A program made the translations under genes and the position numbers. DNA of 46,362 nt, from contig MNCI01004244.1 in assembly GCA_015680685.1 (NCBI GenBank), positions 1 to 46,362 on the forward strand, in the 5' to 3' direction. The notes beneath the pieces are model-generated. The model was not told the origin of the DNA and did not search any database. It worked only from the letters and a program-made list of their open reading frames with translations. Source of the DNA: Gnetum montanum. Its lineage: Eukaryota; Streptophyta; Gnetopsida; Gnetales; Gnetaceae. This document shows positions 1 to 10,304 of this stretch, piece by piece. Position 1 is the stretch's first letter. Each line of letters starts with the position of its first letter.

Positions 1-252
1 AGCATTTGAATAAAACTTCATATAATCTCATATATCCACATAGTGCGCACATAGAGGGAAAATATTCTATCTCTAGAAGAAGAAAACTGCAAGGGTTCAA
101 CTAATACTAGACAAAAAGATGCCATAAATACGAGGAGTGCATGTATTTATATAGGCAATGATTGCATCAGGATCAATGTATCTACATCAATTCATCCTAT
201 CATGTGTCGATGGGGTTGCATCGACGCAACCTATCTTATTGATGTTTCATCA
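1..252 (-). repeat. Partial LTR (presumed 3' LTR) of an Athila-like element
   Basis: This stretch matches 44735-45021 in the same orientation almost end to end, with shared blocks such as aatctcatatat, aaaatattctatc and gaagaaaactgcaaggg. Both copies end in ttcatca. A minus-strand TATATAAATA lies at 143-153, so the element reads right to left. The window cuts off the rest of the LTR; the right-hand copy is 875 bp. The two copies differ by many transitions, which indicates an old insertion. Pairing them as the two ends of one element is an inference from order and orientation. Confidence 0.65.
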
Positions 253-3200
253 TATCTCCATGACTGACTAAAAACTTGTCCTCCAGTGAAGAAAAGTAGG
301 ATCGAGTTTCTTATAAAATTTGGAAAGTATGAAGTTTATTAACATAAAGATAAACTAACTTTAACAAACTTTGAATACTAGATTGTACATTTTTACAAAT
401 TACAAAAAATGAGTGCCCATCATAACAAAATTGGATACTTTACAAAAATTTCAGTAGGTGCTTTTAAGATTGTCGAAGATATCATAAAATCTCAAATAGT
501 GCCTATAGGTGGAGGCTCATGTGGCTCTGATGGTCCTTTGTTCCGTCTTGGTGCTATTGGAGGCTAATGTGGGCCTGCTGCTACTGTTATTGCTATTGCT
601 ACTATTACCAAAAGCTTGAAAGCATCCAAAGGAGTTTTCATCTTCTCTACCTTGCTCCGTGGATCATAAATAGTCCAAGTGACTTTGCCAATGTGGGCTA
701 GTGTAGGAATGTTCCATGGGCATAACATTGGAGGAAAAAATTCCATTGTGTTAACAAACTAGGCCACAAAGATTTTATGTCTTATGTCAAACGTCATTTC
801 ATCCTTCTTGCCATGTTCTTAGCAATAGATAATGGATTAGTGAATCTGCTCCTAAGAACTTCAAGCTCTACGTTGGCTATCTCTAACTTTTGTTTTGTTT
901 TTTTGTGCAGCTTGAATTTTTCCTTATAAATGAGGTAGGAATTGATCATCTACTTCTCTAATTCTAACCTTGGCCTCCCCATTGTTAGCATTGCCAAGTT
1001 TGCATAACGAAGGTTGGCATATTATATATTATGTCATCTTCTCAATTTGCAACTCCTTTAGGTAATTTTTTGCCTTGTTGTACGTGTTCAATCCATAGGA
1101 GGTGGACTACCATACATCTCTTCATTGTTGGAGTTGCTGAAGGATCTCATTCATCTTTGCTTTCACCAACTTGATCTCCTTCTCATTGACCTCCTTGAGT
1201 AGCCCAACCTAGTCCTTGTAGTGATTTTTCACATGTTCAAACTTTAGGGCCTCATTCTTCTAGGTGGCTATCTCAATTACGGTCACGAACTTCCTCCATT
1301 GAAATATTGCAATTTTTGGCTACTAACCTCCTCAAATCCAAGTTCAACTTGGCAAGTTGCTACTACTGCTAGCGTATTAACTCGACCAATTGGTCTTTTT
1401 ATTGCTTAGCATTACACATGCAGTGGTTATCTTTGGTAAGGATTAACTTTTCCTTTTAGATCTTCAATAGGTCCTTATCAATGTTAAAAGCCATAACTTC
1501 TGATAAGGATGCATCAAAGATCGTTGCTCCTTTTGCATTCTCAGCTTGTTGGAGTTTTAATTGAAGTTGTTAGAAAGCTTCATTTCTAGTAAGCTTAGGT
1601 TTGAAAATGGCAGGGTTGAAGACAAGAAGATTGCAACTTAGCAACTTTGGTGACCAACCGCTGATTGGCTATGATGGCCTCCTCAATTTATGCTTTGGCA
1701 ATTAGTAACTTAACCCTTGTCTCATGCAATTGCAACTAATTTGCTATAATGACATTGGGAAGATCAAAGATTTCTAGAAGTGGATGCTTGACTTCAACTA
1801 GTATTTTAACACCTCCTCATGTTGGGAAACGTTCATCTAACCACTCCTTGCTCCTACACATGTACAAATGTCTGCCATGGTAGTAATGTGTGGTATGGTC
1901 ATCGTAGGAGTATTTAGGGCTTCAATAACCTTGTTATCCACTACCTTTGCTGTTGTCTCTTGGCCTTTGTATGACATAACTAGGATTGTTGCCCCCTTTT
2001 CTTCCTACAACATGACAGAGAAGGCCGCAACATTTATTGAGATTTCAGGAAACGTTTATCTAGGAATGGACATTATGACCTCTCAAGCACTTGGATTAAA
2101 TCTTGTAGGTGCCTACTTTCTTTGAGTGGAGAATAGTGGGGCAATCTTACTGTCTAGCCAATTGATAATCCTTGCAACCTCATTTAAGTGACTCATGACT
2201 AGATGGTAGACAGAGGAGTTCTCATCACTTGTAGAGCCTTGCTATTGCTGTAGTTGCTATTTCTAAGGTTTTCTAAGTCTTTCGATAGCTGTAAGCACCT
2301 TTGGTATAGTCTCTAAAGCTATAGGTGATGGTTGCTCCTCTTCTTGCAGCTTGGCTACTACATTGTCCTTCATCATTTCCTACTAGGACATGGTAGGAGC
2401 ATGGAGGACCATATCATTCGAATAGCGAGCTATTCCTTCCCTTTTGCATAATTTGCCAATGAGACATGGAAAGGGGAGGGTCTTCCTTCCATTCTCATTT
2501 TCCTTAAGATGTTTTCTGATTTCTAGGAAAATGAGTTGGGAAGGTTGACTATAAACTTCCTACTTAGAGAAGCATATTCTTAGGTAGAGAAAGTAGTGAC
2601 TTTGCTAGGCCTCATCATTGGATTTAGGTGATAAGCCACAATTTTGAAGTATGTTCTCCTTGCTTTGGTGAGAGCACTACACTTGTTGCGATCCACCCCA
2701 TAACATTGATGTATCCATTTCTTTTTTGCTTTTGGATCCACTTGCATCAAGATTTTAGCCAATCTGATCCTAGTGTTTGGAAAATTAAGGGTCTCTATGA
2801 AGGCCTCAATCAAGTAGGAGATGGTTATAACTTAATCTTTATTGACACATCTCCTTGTTGGTTGTTTCAGAAGAGATAGGACTCTCCCATGTATCACTCT
2901 CCACTGTTGGAGAGAATGGGCCACTTGGGAGATCCTTGCAGTTGCATGTGGACCTCCTCTAGCACTAGCTTCAAGAAGGATCTAAAGTTCAACTCATGGA
3001 TGATAGAACTTTGGACCTTCTTGGTTCTGATCTTCTCTAGATGAGCCTTTGTGAGGGTGACCTCTAGGCTAGGCCTTGTTCTCTAAACCTCATCTTGTCT
3101 AGATTAGACAGTTTTTATGGTGGGAATGTATTGAATAGATTCCACCTTGGGCTCCTCTTGGAGGGGTTTAGTGGCATGAGTTACCTCGGTTGCTTGTTCA

Positions 3201-4011
3201 TGGGGTTGCTATGGTTGCTGCTGCTAGCCTGTTTCTCCTCTAGGTCACTTCTCCCTGGGTTGCAAAGGTCCTTCTGCTTATGATCCTCATTTTGATGCCA
3301 TCTATGATCACAAACATAATTGATGATTAGCTTTTTACTTTATAACCCTTAGTTATTTACATATCTTTTTTGTTAGATTGAGTTATTGTTTAGTTATTGG
3401 GTGTTAAAGTTGATCATTTTAATACTTGTTTGTGATCTTGGCTAGTTGTATTATTTTAATATTATTTTATTTTCTAACTATTGGAGTTTGTGTGTTAGGT
3501 AAAATTCTTTTAGAATGGGTAATTTAATATTATTTTAATGGATGGACATTGGGAAGTTAGGAAAATTTCAAAAAAGTTTCTACAAGAAATCAAAAATTTG
3601 CATCCTCCATGACAAAGAGCTCATCTCTAGTAGCACCAAGATTTAAAAATAGATGAAATCAGGTTAGTGGTTGGAGAGTTATGACACTTGGAAGGTTCAT
3701 GGGCTCTGAAAAATTATAAAAACTTATCTTACTCATTTGGAAAATGATGAAAAATGAGCTAAGTTTTATGAATATTTATAGTATTTTGCATTACATCGAC
3801 AAGGCTACATCAACTAAGTCACTACATTGATGGGGCTACGTCAACTAAGCCACTACATTAATAGGAATGCATTGATGTAACCATGCATAGCTAAATTTTG
3901 CATTGCAATACTAAGGAATTTCAGATGAGTTCTGGGTTAAAATAAGAGTCCAATGAAAGCCAAAAAGATGTAGAATGATGGAAACAACATTAAATAGGGT
4001 GATGTTTGTAG
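253..4011 (-). pseudogene. Degenerate coiled-coil gene in the presumed 3' part of the Athila-like element
   Basis: No intact gene is present. Read on the minus strand from about 2900 to 560, broken open stretches are rich in Lys, Glu, Leu and Gln and look like a decayed coiled coil (for example near 1130-1240 and 1340-1640). Many stops fall where a Gln codon is expected (CAA/CAG to TAA/TAG). An open piece at 2580-2813 is basic and a last one at 564-746 ends the reading. Athila elements carry an extra gene after pol, which fits the position, but I cannot name the protein. The block 2900-4011 is AT-rich with no coding signal. At 3790-3890 it has copies of the catcgac/ctacgtcaa motif that also occurs in the LTR at 44900-45000. 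Confidence 0.4.
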
Positions 4012-5817
4012 TGATTGAAAATGTTAGAGGCTGGAATGGTACATTGAAAGGTTCGTGGTCATACATCTTGACCCTGCGTCCACGTGAGGGCCTGCTAGAA
4101 ATAGAGACAAGGTGCCTAGAATGGTCTTGTCAATTGAACTAGGACTTATGGGATGTTAAGCCAAAATGAATGCTAAGGGTTTGCATAGTGTTTTCAACAT
4201 CAGTGGTGTCAACTAGGGTAAGCATAGTTGAGGTTTCTAGTGTAAAAAAAGGTGCAAACGCATGAATATGTGCAGAAAATAGTGAAAAAATGCAAGTAAA
4301 ATGCTAAAATCTAAGAGAAAATGCTAAAAATGCATAGGGAGTGAGCGAGAGAAAAAGTGGCACAACCCCAAGTGGGGGAGCGTAGTTAACTACAAAGAAA
4401 GGTGAGGAGGTATGCAGTGTACAAATAGGTGCAGTAGGCAGCATAGTCATAGTCTCAAGGTGTTTGGGCTGCAAGGACTAATGTCCATTGTGAAGTTTGT
4501 GTTTGTCATGTTGGTTGTTGTAGTGTCCTATGGTTGCAGTGGTCTACAGTGTCGTAGATGGTGTGCAAAGGTGCCAAATGCTAGCTTAGAGTCTACTAAA
4601 ATGCCAAGTGCGCTCAGATGTAAGAATGCTCTAAATGTAGATTGACAATTGAATGTAAGGATTGCCAACCCCTAAAACATGAAATGATAGGGTATTTATA
4701 GGGTTAGGGTTGTCATGAACTACGGATTGGTCACCACATGACAAAGGGGTAGTTGGAACTACACTAACCCCAACTATGCTCCCACTAAAGCAAATGGTGT
4801 TTTGCTAGTGTGCTCCAATGGACCCTATGAGAGTGCCAGATTGTGACTACACTACCAAAACTACATGTGCTAGTGCCAAATAGACCACAATGTACTTGAA
4901 AATAATGCAAAACAATGTAGTTTTGGAGACTACACTCTAGGACTATGATGTTCACTCTTTTGAGTGGTGTTGAGCATAGGTACAATTCAGAGGCAATTGG
5001 GGGAGGGGGTGCAAAAGAGATGCAAATTGTTGATCTTGCTTGCTGAAGGTATGTCAAAGTTGAGATGAAGGCTAGTGTTGAGCTCTGGAGGCTTTTGGAG
5101 GTAGTTTTGCATGACTACACTGACTATGCTCTGGAGCATAGTCCTAATAGTTAGACAAATTTTGCAAAAATGTAGTTTAGTGTTGACTACATTGACTACA
5201 CTCTAGAGCATAGTCCTAGTAGTGAGAGAATAGCATTGACACTTAGAAAAATCTAGCAAGAACTGATGTCCTCATGTAGACTATACTAACTACGCTTTGG
5301 AGCATAGTAGGGAGCGTAGTCTTAGAAGTTAGAAAATTCGCTAAACTGTTTCTTCTATTCCTAGCTAGCCTGATGGCTTCTAGCTTGACACTTAGGAAAA
5401 TTTGCAAAACACTAGCCATTTTCATGCTAACTACACTAACTACGGTCTGGAGCATAGTAGGGAGCATAGTAACAGCAGTTAGAAAATTTGCCAAACTATT
5501 TTTTCCATGGCAAGTAAGCTTGATAGCTTCTATCTTGACACTTAGGAAAATCTACAAAATTGGTCATTCTTGTGCTGACTACACTTTGAAGTGTAGTCCT
5601 GGTAGTGAGAGCATAGTCCAACACTTAGAAAATTTTGTAGCTGCTATTGACACTTAGTTGCAAATCTGGACTTATGTTATAGACTACATTGATTATGCTT
5701 TGGAGCGTAGTCCCAGTAGTGGGGAGTGTAGGCCCAACACTTAGAAAAAATTTTCCTTGAGTTGACATAGACAAATTCACAGTTGAGGCCCAATGGCCCA
5801 AATTTGGTAGTGTTTCA
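4012..5817 (-). repeat. 3' LTR of the older Tat-like element (outer copy)
   Basis: This is a direct repeat of 28426-30009. On the minus strand it begins TGAAACAC and ends CAATCA, giving the usual TG...CA ends. A minus-strand TATAAATA at 4693-4700 puts U3 at about 1.1 kb. The U3 part (about 5060-5720) holds degenerate repeats of roughly 100-130 bp, each with a palindromic block of the type actacgct(n)gagcgtagt and an acttagaaaatttgc block. The polypurine tract lies directly next to it at 5818-5830. At 1806 bp it is about 220 bp longer than its partner. No clear target duplication is visible outside the pair. Confidence 0.85.
5060..5730. repeat. Palindrome-rich subrepeats in the outer LTR U3
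   Basis: Five to six diverged copies each contain 'gactacactaactacgct', then tctggagcatagtc, then acttagaaaatttgcaaa. The actacgct and agcgtagt arms are inverted, so each copy can form a short hairpin. The same series is in the right LTR at about 29280-29920. It looks like a promoter-side subrepeat array. No coding meaning. Confidence 0.75.
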
Positions 5818-5830
5818 TTGGCCCCTCTTT
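5818..5830 (-). other. Polypurine tract of the outer Tat-like element
   Basis: On the minus strand this reads aaagaggggccaa directly before the LTR start TGAAAC. The young element has the identical 13 bases before its own 3' LTR (24369-24381), so the two copies use the same plus-strand primer and belong to related families. Confidence 0.85.
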
Positions 5831-7319
5831 GTTGATGTCTAGAGAAGTGGCCCAAGAGATGTTGACAAAGAACAACAAAACACCACAGTAGGCTTGGCAC
5901 CAACATTACTCATTGGGACCTGATTAGATGTCACTGCACCATGCTCAAGAATGCCAAGGGTAATGGTATGTTGGAGGTAAAGGATGTAGGGAATGTGTTA
6001 GGGGATAATAAGGGAATGAAATACAAATAGTGTGGTATTGCAAGGTGTGACATCAGGGTGGCTTGTCACCAAAATAGTGATTTGTTGTCAAAATGATTAT
6101 GAGAGAGTCAGCATCCATGGCACTAGAATGGATTGCCCCTAAAATTGTGACCTCTTGTTGGAGTGCTTGTGAAAAGGTTAGTACCGATTCAAGGTTGGAC
6201 CCATTGCAAAATTGTAGATCTGCTAATTTTTGCTTGGGGACATGTTTTGCCTCATTCTCCCTTTTCTTTTTTCTTTCTTTTTTTTGTTTTTGTCTACGAG
6301 GAAAACCTACTTTGGGTTCTGCACATTGTGAAATGCTAACTATGGGATGCTTTCCATTAGGTGGATTGCATGCCACCTAATGAGCTTTGCTTTAATGCAA
6401 TAGTTTCACATTTGCAGGAAAGGTGTTTCCTCCTCTGGATGAGTTGCATTACATTTGCTTGGGCTTTGACCAGCCCATAGAGGTTCCCCATGGGATGAGT
6501 TGTGTTATNTTGACTAATAGAGGGTGCCATGTGCATTAGAGGGATTTGCAAACTCAATGATGCAAGGGAAGGCAAGGAATAAGAGGTGAAAGTGGGTAAG
6601 TGCAAGTAGGCTATAGTGGGGTGATAGGGATGTGCACTCTTGAGTAGCTCAACTAGTCCAATCATGCACATTAGAGTAATGTGGTGACTTGTTGTTGTGA
6701 TGAGAAGCATCCCTGCACAACTGCCTCCAAGGCTTCATCTTGCAAACATAATGTAGAGAAAACAAAAAAATAATCATACAACATGAAATGAGAGTAAACT
6801 GTTGGATGCGAGGGTGCTACAACAGATGAACTAATTGTAAGTGTTTGAAAAGCCAATAAAAGTGTCAGGGATGGTGATGCTGTAGGTGCTCGAGAGCTTG
6901 AGCAATGGTAAGAGCCTGAAGAAAAATTAGCAAAATGGTAGAGGGCCATAATGCTGCAAATGTTCCAGAGGCCCCTCTTGATAAAAGCTCAAGGTACCAG
7001 AAAAATGCCCAAAGCTGGTACTGCTGCAAGTTTCACCTAGAGCTAGTAATGTTGCAAGTGCCACCTAGAGCTAGTAGTGCTGGCACTGATGACAGGAGCT
7101 CCAAAAGATTAGAAAAATGCCTAGGTGTAGTTCCAGAAGATCAGCAAAATGCTAGGGGGTAGTAACACTACAAATGTTCTAGAGGCCTCTCTCAATGACA
7201 GGAAATCCATTCTAGAATTGCAGTGTCCTTGTCCCATCCACAAGATGTAGGCAGATGAGGAGGAGTTGGAAGTATTCTTGCTTACTTATCCGTAGAACTA
7301 TGTGTGTTGAACTGCAAAC
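5831..7319. other. Non-coding 3' region of the outer Tat-like element
   Basis: No gene is visible; short open frames on both strands lack family features. At about 6960-7180 there are loose direct repeats around 'agctagta(a)tg(t)tgcaagtgccacctag' and 'cagaaaaatgcc(c/t)a'. A pyrimidine run lies at 6258-6290. It corresponds in position to 23440-24368 of the young element, between the array and the polypurine tract. Confidence 0.5.
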
Positions 7320-7520
7320 CTAGTTTAAGGTCCTAGCAGACCATAGTGCACTAGTTTATAGTCCTAGTAGACTGTTGAGTGATAGCTTAATGTTGTAGCA
7401 GACTATTTGTTATGCTAGTTTAACGTTATGATCCAAGGATGGTTTGTGCTAGTTTAGTGTCATGGCAGATGGTTTGTGCCAATTTATAGTCATAGCGGAC
7501 TTTCTATGCTAGTTTATAGT
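7320..7520 (-). repeat. Degenerate ATAAACT-type array in the outer element
   Basis: Read on the minus strand, there are about six copies of a motif like gtc(c/t)gctatgactataaactagcac, spaced roughly 30-45 bp. The same sequence appears just after the integrase in the young element (gtccgctaagactataaact, 23283-23440). Conservation in non-coding sequence between two diverged copies suggests a function in the element's life cycle. Confidence 0.7.
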
Positions 7521-7559
7521 TATAGCAGACTATCGCATATCGTTTTGCATAAGTCAAGT

Positions 7560-8603
7560 GCTGTAATCATGTTTCCCTCTGGGAAAATCCAAGAAGGATT
7601 GATACACAAAGGGTTGAATCACAAAGAGTGCCTTGAACTTGTTAGGCACTTGACTTTTGCTAGTGACATGCTCATCTGGAAATTCCGGATCTATCATTTC
7701 TTGATCGATGATTGGAGAAGCCGTAAGTTATGCAGCTATTACTTGACCTTTGGTTGATGCTTGTGCAATATAGTGTAGGTCAAAATCCACTATTATTACT
7801 TTCTAACGTGCAATGCGGTTGCTCTCATAGATATTTGTGGTAATGGCTCAGAGTACATTACTTTTGTAGATGATGTTGACTTAACTGTAGAAAAGATAGT
7901 ACCTCCACTTCTTAAGTGCAAAGACTAAGTCGAGGAAATTCTTTTCCACATCGTTATACTTTGCTTCATAGGCAACCAATGCATGGCTTAGGTAGTATAC
8001 TGGGACCTCTGTGCCATCATCTCACTTTTAACAAAGTAGAGAAGCAATGGACGTGTTAGAGGTAGCAAGGTAGATGTAGAATGGTTTATCTCCTTGAAGA
8101 GGGTAGATTGTTGGAAGTTGAGCCAAATCTTGTTTAAGGTTGTCGAATGACTCTTGGCATTAAGTCATCCACTCAAAGTGAACTCCTTTTTTGAGCAAGT
8201 GTTGCATTGGCTGCAACTTATTAGTCAACAATGTGATGAACCTTCGTATGAATTACAATATGCCTTGTAACCCTCATAGCTCTTTAAGGTTAGCTAGTGG
8301 TGCTAAGTTGATAATGGCCTTAACCTTATTGGGATCTACGCATATGCTTGCTTCGGATACTATGAAACCTAGCATGTAGCCTATCTTAATGTTGAAGAAA
8401 CATTTCTTAGGATTTAACCTAAGTTCATGTTTCAGATAACATTTAAGTACAAGGACCAAGTCATCTACATGGTTGTGTGCCACTTTGGACTTAACTGCCA
8501 TGTCGTCAACATAATCATTGAGTAAACTTAATATGTAATTGCTAAAAATGTATGTCATGGCTTGTTGATAAGTTGCTCCTATGTTCTTAAGTCCAAAGGG
8601 CAT
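7560..8603 (-). pseudogene. Outer Tat-like pol relic: RT C-terminal part and RNase H
   Basis: On the minus strand, 8603-8274 continues the RT cut by the young element. It opens in the conserved MPFGLKN block and carries the catalytic NDYVDD box (about 8505-8525) and a LRLNPKKC block. RNase H follows at about 8180-7780 (YYLSHALVAYEAKYN, then LALKKWRYYL-type residues). Several stops interrupt it. No integrase follows: the array at 7520 comes almost directly after RNase H, so the integrase was deleted. The 5' half of this RT is at 25663-26485. Confidence 0.85.
8599..8603. repeat. Target site duplication GGCAT (left)
   Basis: GGCAT directly precedes the TG of the young element's 5' LTR and is repeated directly after its 3' LTR at 25658-25662. 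Five bases is the usual length for Ty3/gypsy integration. The insertion point falls inside the conserved RT block of the outer element. Confidence 0.95.
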
Positions 8604-9851
8604 TGAAACACCACAAAAATCTTTGAGTTTAGCATCTGTCTGACAAGAAGCAGATCCCCATGACCCACAGGCGGCTTCGGTTACATTTGAAGTCACGCAG
8701 GGCAATCTTGAAAATCGTAACATCTGGTTCTAAATGTTGTGCTAGCGTATACGCCTAGCTTTAAACCGGGGTGCGCTAGCATCGACGCCTGGCGTCTACG
8801 CCCAGCGTCTACGCCTAGTGTGTACGCCTAGCTCTCCAGCGTACATGCCCAGGTACGGCAGATGCACACGCTCGACGACAAGATCTCCAATGGCAACATG
8901 AAGATTACACTGAAGAGCAAGGATTGAAGCAAGTGGACATCCTTCGGCATATACGCCCAACATTCACCAACGTATACGCCCCAGCGTATACGCTAGCATC
9001 TATCCGTCTACGCCCAGCGTATACGCCAGCCTGTTGTAACGTATACACCCAGCGTATACCATGTTTCTAAATTGTAACGCCCGGTCTATACGCCACGTGT
9101 CTCCCCATCCGATTTTCCCGGTAACCCTACCCCTATAAATAGCCCAGTTTTCCGCATTTACCAGGTCCGCAAAAATTTACCAGAGCAGACCCAGAGCAAT
9201 TACGCTGCAGAAACCCCCTTACGCTTACGCTTACGCTGGAAGTCCTGTACGCTGAGCACAGTCCGCGCTCCGCCTACCGTGTCAGCCAGCTGCATCCCTC
9301 CGTCCATCGGGGCTTTACGTCCGCCTTGTGTCCCTACACAACTGCGTTAGACCGGTGCACAACATTTTAACTCTATAATCCACTGTTCATGCTTGTTGCA
9401 AGTTCTTTTATAGTTTTACGTCAATTTGGCCCACGCTTCGTTTACGCCTGCTTACGTTTACGCTCCGTCTGCGTCTGCGTACGCCCACAGTTTACGCCGT
9501 TTACATCTGTTTACGCCCTTTATATTTGTTTACGCTGTTTACGCCTGTATACGCTTACGCTGGGCCATCTCTATTTACGCTGTTCACGCTCGACGTTGTT
9601 TACGCCCCTCTACGCTTTCGCCGTCAGCACCTGTTTCGCCGTTTACGCTCTGCTTTACACATAACCCAGCGTATAACACTTCGGTGGCGCTCGGGGAAGT
9701 CCTTGTTTGATCCGCGTGCGGACCATCCAAGGCACTCTGCCTTCGTCCACTCCAGCTCGCCCTCAAGCGAGGCAGGGTCGACTGTGCTAGTCCGCTGATC
9801 TTTCGGTGCCCGTAACGTTCCAGCCTCGCACCGACGATTTCGGTCGGCACA
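8604..9851 (+). repeat. 5' LTR of the young Tat-like element
   Basis: It starts TGAAACACC and ends GGCACA, and matches 24382-25657. U3 (about 8740-9070) is packed with palindromic gcgtatacgc and gcgtctacgcc motifs. A TATA box (9134-9140) follows, and R/U5 (about 9215-9670) is full of tttacgc units. There are dozens of TACGC words in all. A CpG-rich sequence like this is unusual in plant repeats, because methylated CpG is lost quickly. Open frames within it (9389-9850) are products of the repeats, not genes. Confidence 0.95.
9134..9140 (+). promoter_or_regulatory. LTR TATA box
   Basis: TATAAAT in the context cccctataaatagccc, about 530 bp into the LTR, is identical in the 3' LTR (24939-24945). 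Transcription would start about 30 bp downstream, near 9165, which makes the U3/R boundary. Confidence 0.8.
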
Positions 9852-9856
9852 GTTTT

Positions 9857-9873
9857 TGGCGCTAGAAGGAGGG
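9857..9873 (+). other. Primer binding site of the young element
   Basis: tggcgctagaaggaggg lies 5 bases after the LTR end and starts with TGG, the complement of a tRNA 3' CCA. The outer element has the same site with two transitions (minus strand, 28398-28414: tggtgctagaaagaggg). I do not assign the tRNA from memory. Confidence 0.8.
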
Positions 9874-9975
9874 CGTCTTCACTAAACAGACTTCACATTC
9901 CTCAACGTCTACGCTCGTCAGCGTCTCCGCTGCCGCTGTCAAACCCCTGACCCAGCGTCTACTCTGTCGATTCTT

Positions 9976-10230
9976 CAGCGTTTACGCTGCATACCCTAGC
10001 GTATACGCTGTACGCTTATGCCAGCATTTACGCTGCATACCCTAGCGTATACGCTGCACGCTTACGCCAGCGTTTACGCTGCATACTCTAGCGTATACGC
10101 TGCACGCTTACGCCAGCATTTACGCTGCATACCCTAGCGTATACACTGCACGCTTACGCTAGCGTTTACGCTGCATACTCTAGCGTATACGCTGCACAGT
10201 TACGCCAGCGTTTACGCTGCATACTTACCT
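9976..10230 (+). repeat. 46-bp tandem repeats in the leader
   Basis: About five and a half copies start at 9976, 10022, 10068, 10114, 10160 and 10206, exactly 46 bp apart. Each contains gcgtttacgctgcatac, then (c)tagcgtatacgctgcac and cttacgcca. The units alternate slightly (cagcg/cagca, ataccc/atactc), which suggests growth by duplication of a two-unit block. They lie between the primer site and gag, where packaging or translation signals are expected. They share the TACGC motif with the LTR. Confidence 0.9.
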
Positions 10231-10304
10231 AGTAGACTCGTCTACGCCAATCGCATACACTACGTTATCCGCATCAATCCCGCACACTCGAACCATCTAT
10301 CATC

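Noticed and set aside
9389-9850. Several overlapping Tyr/Leu/Arg-rich open frames in the LTR (and again at 25231-25695)
   Set aside because: They lie in TACGC-repeat sequence downstream of the LTR TATA, overlap in three frames and both strands, and match only each other.
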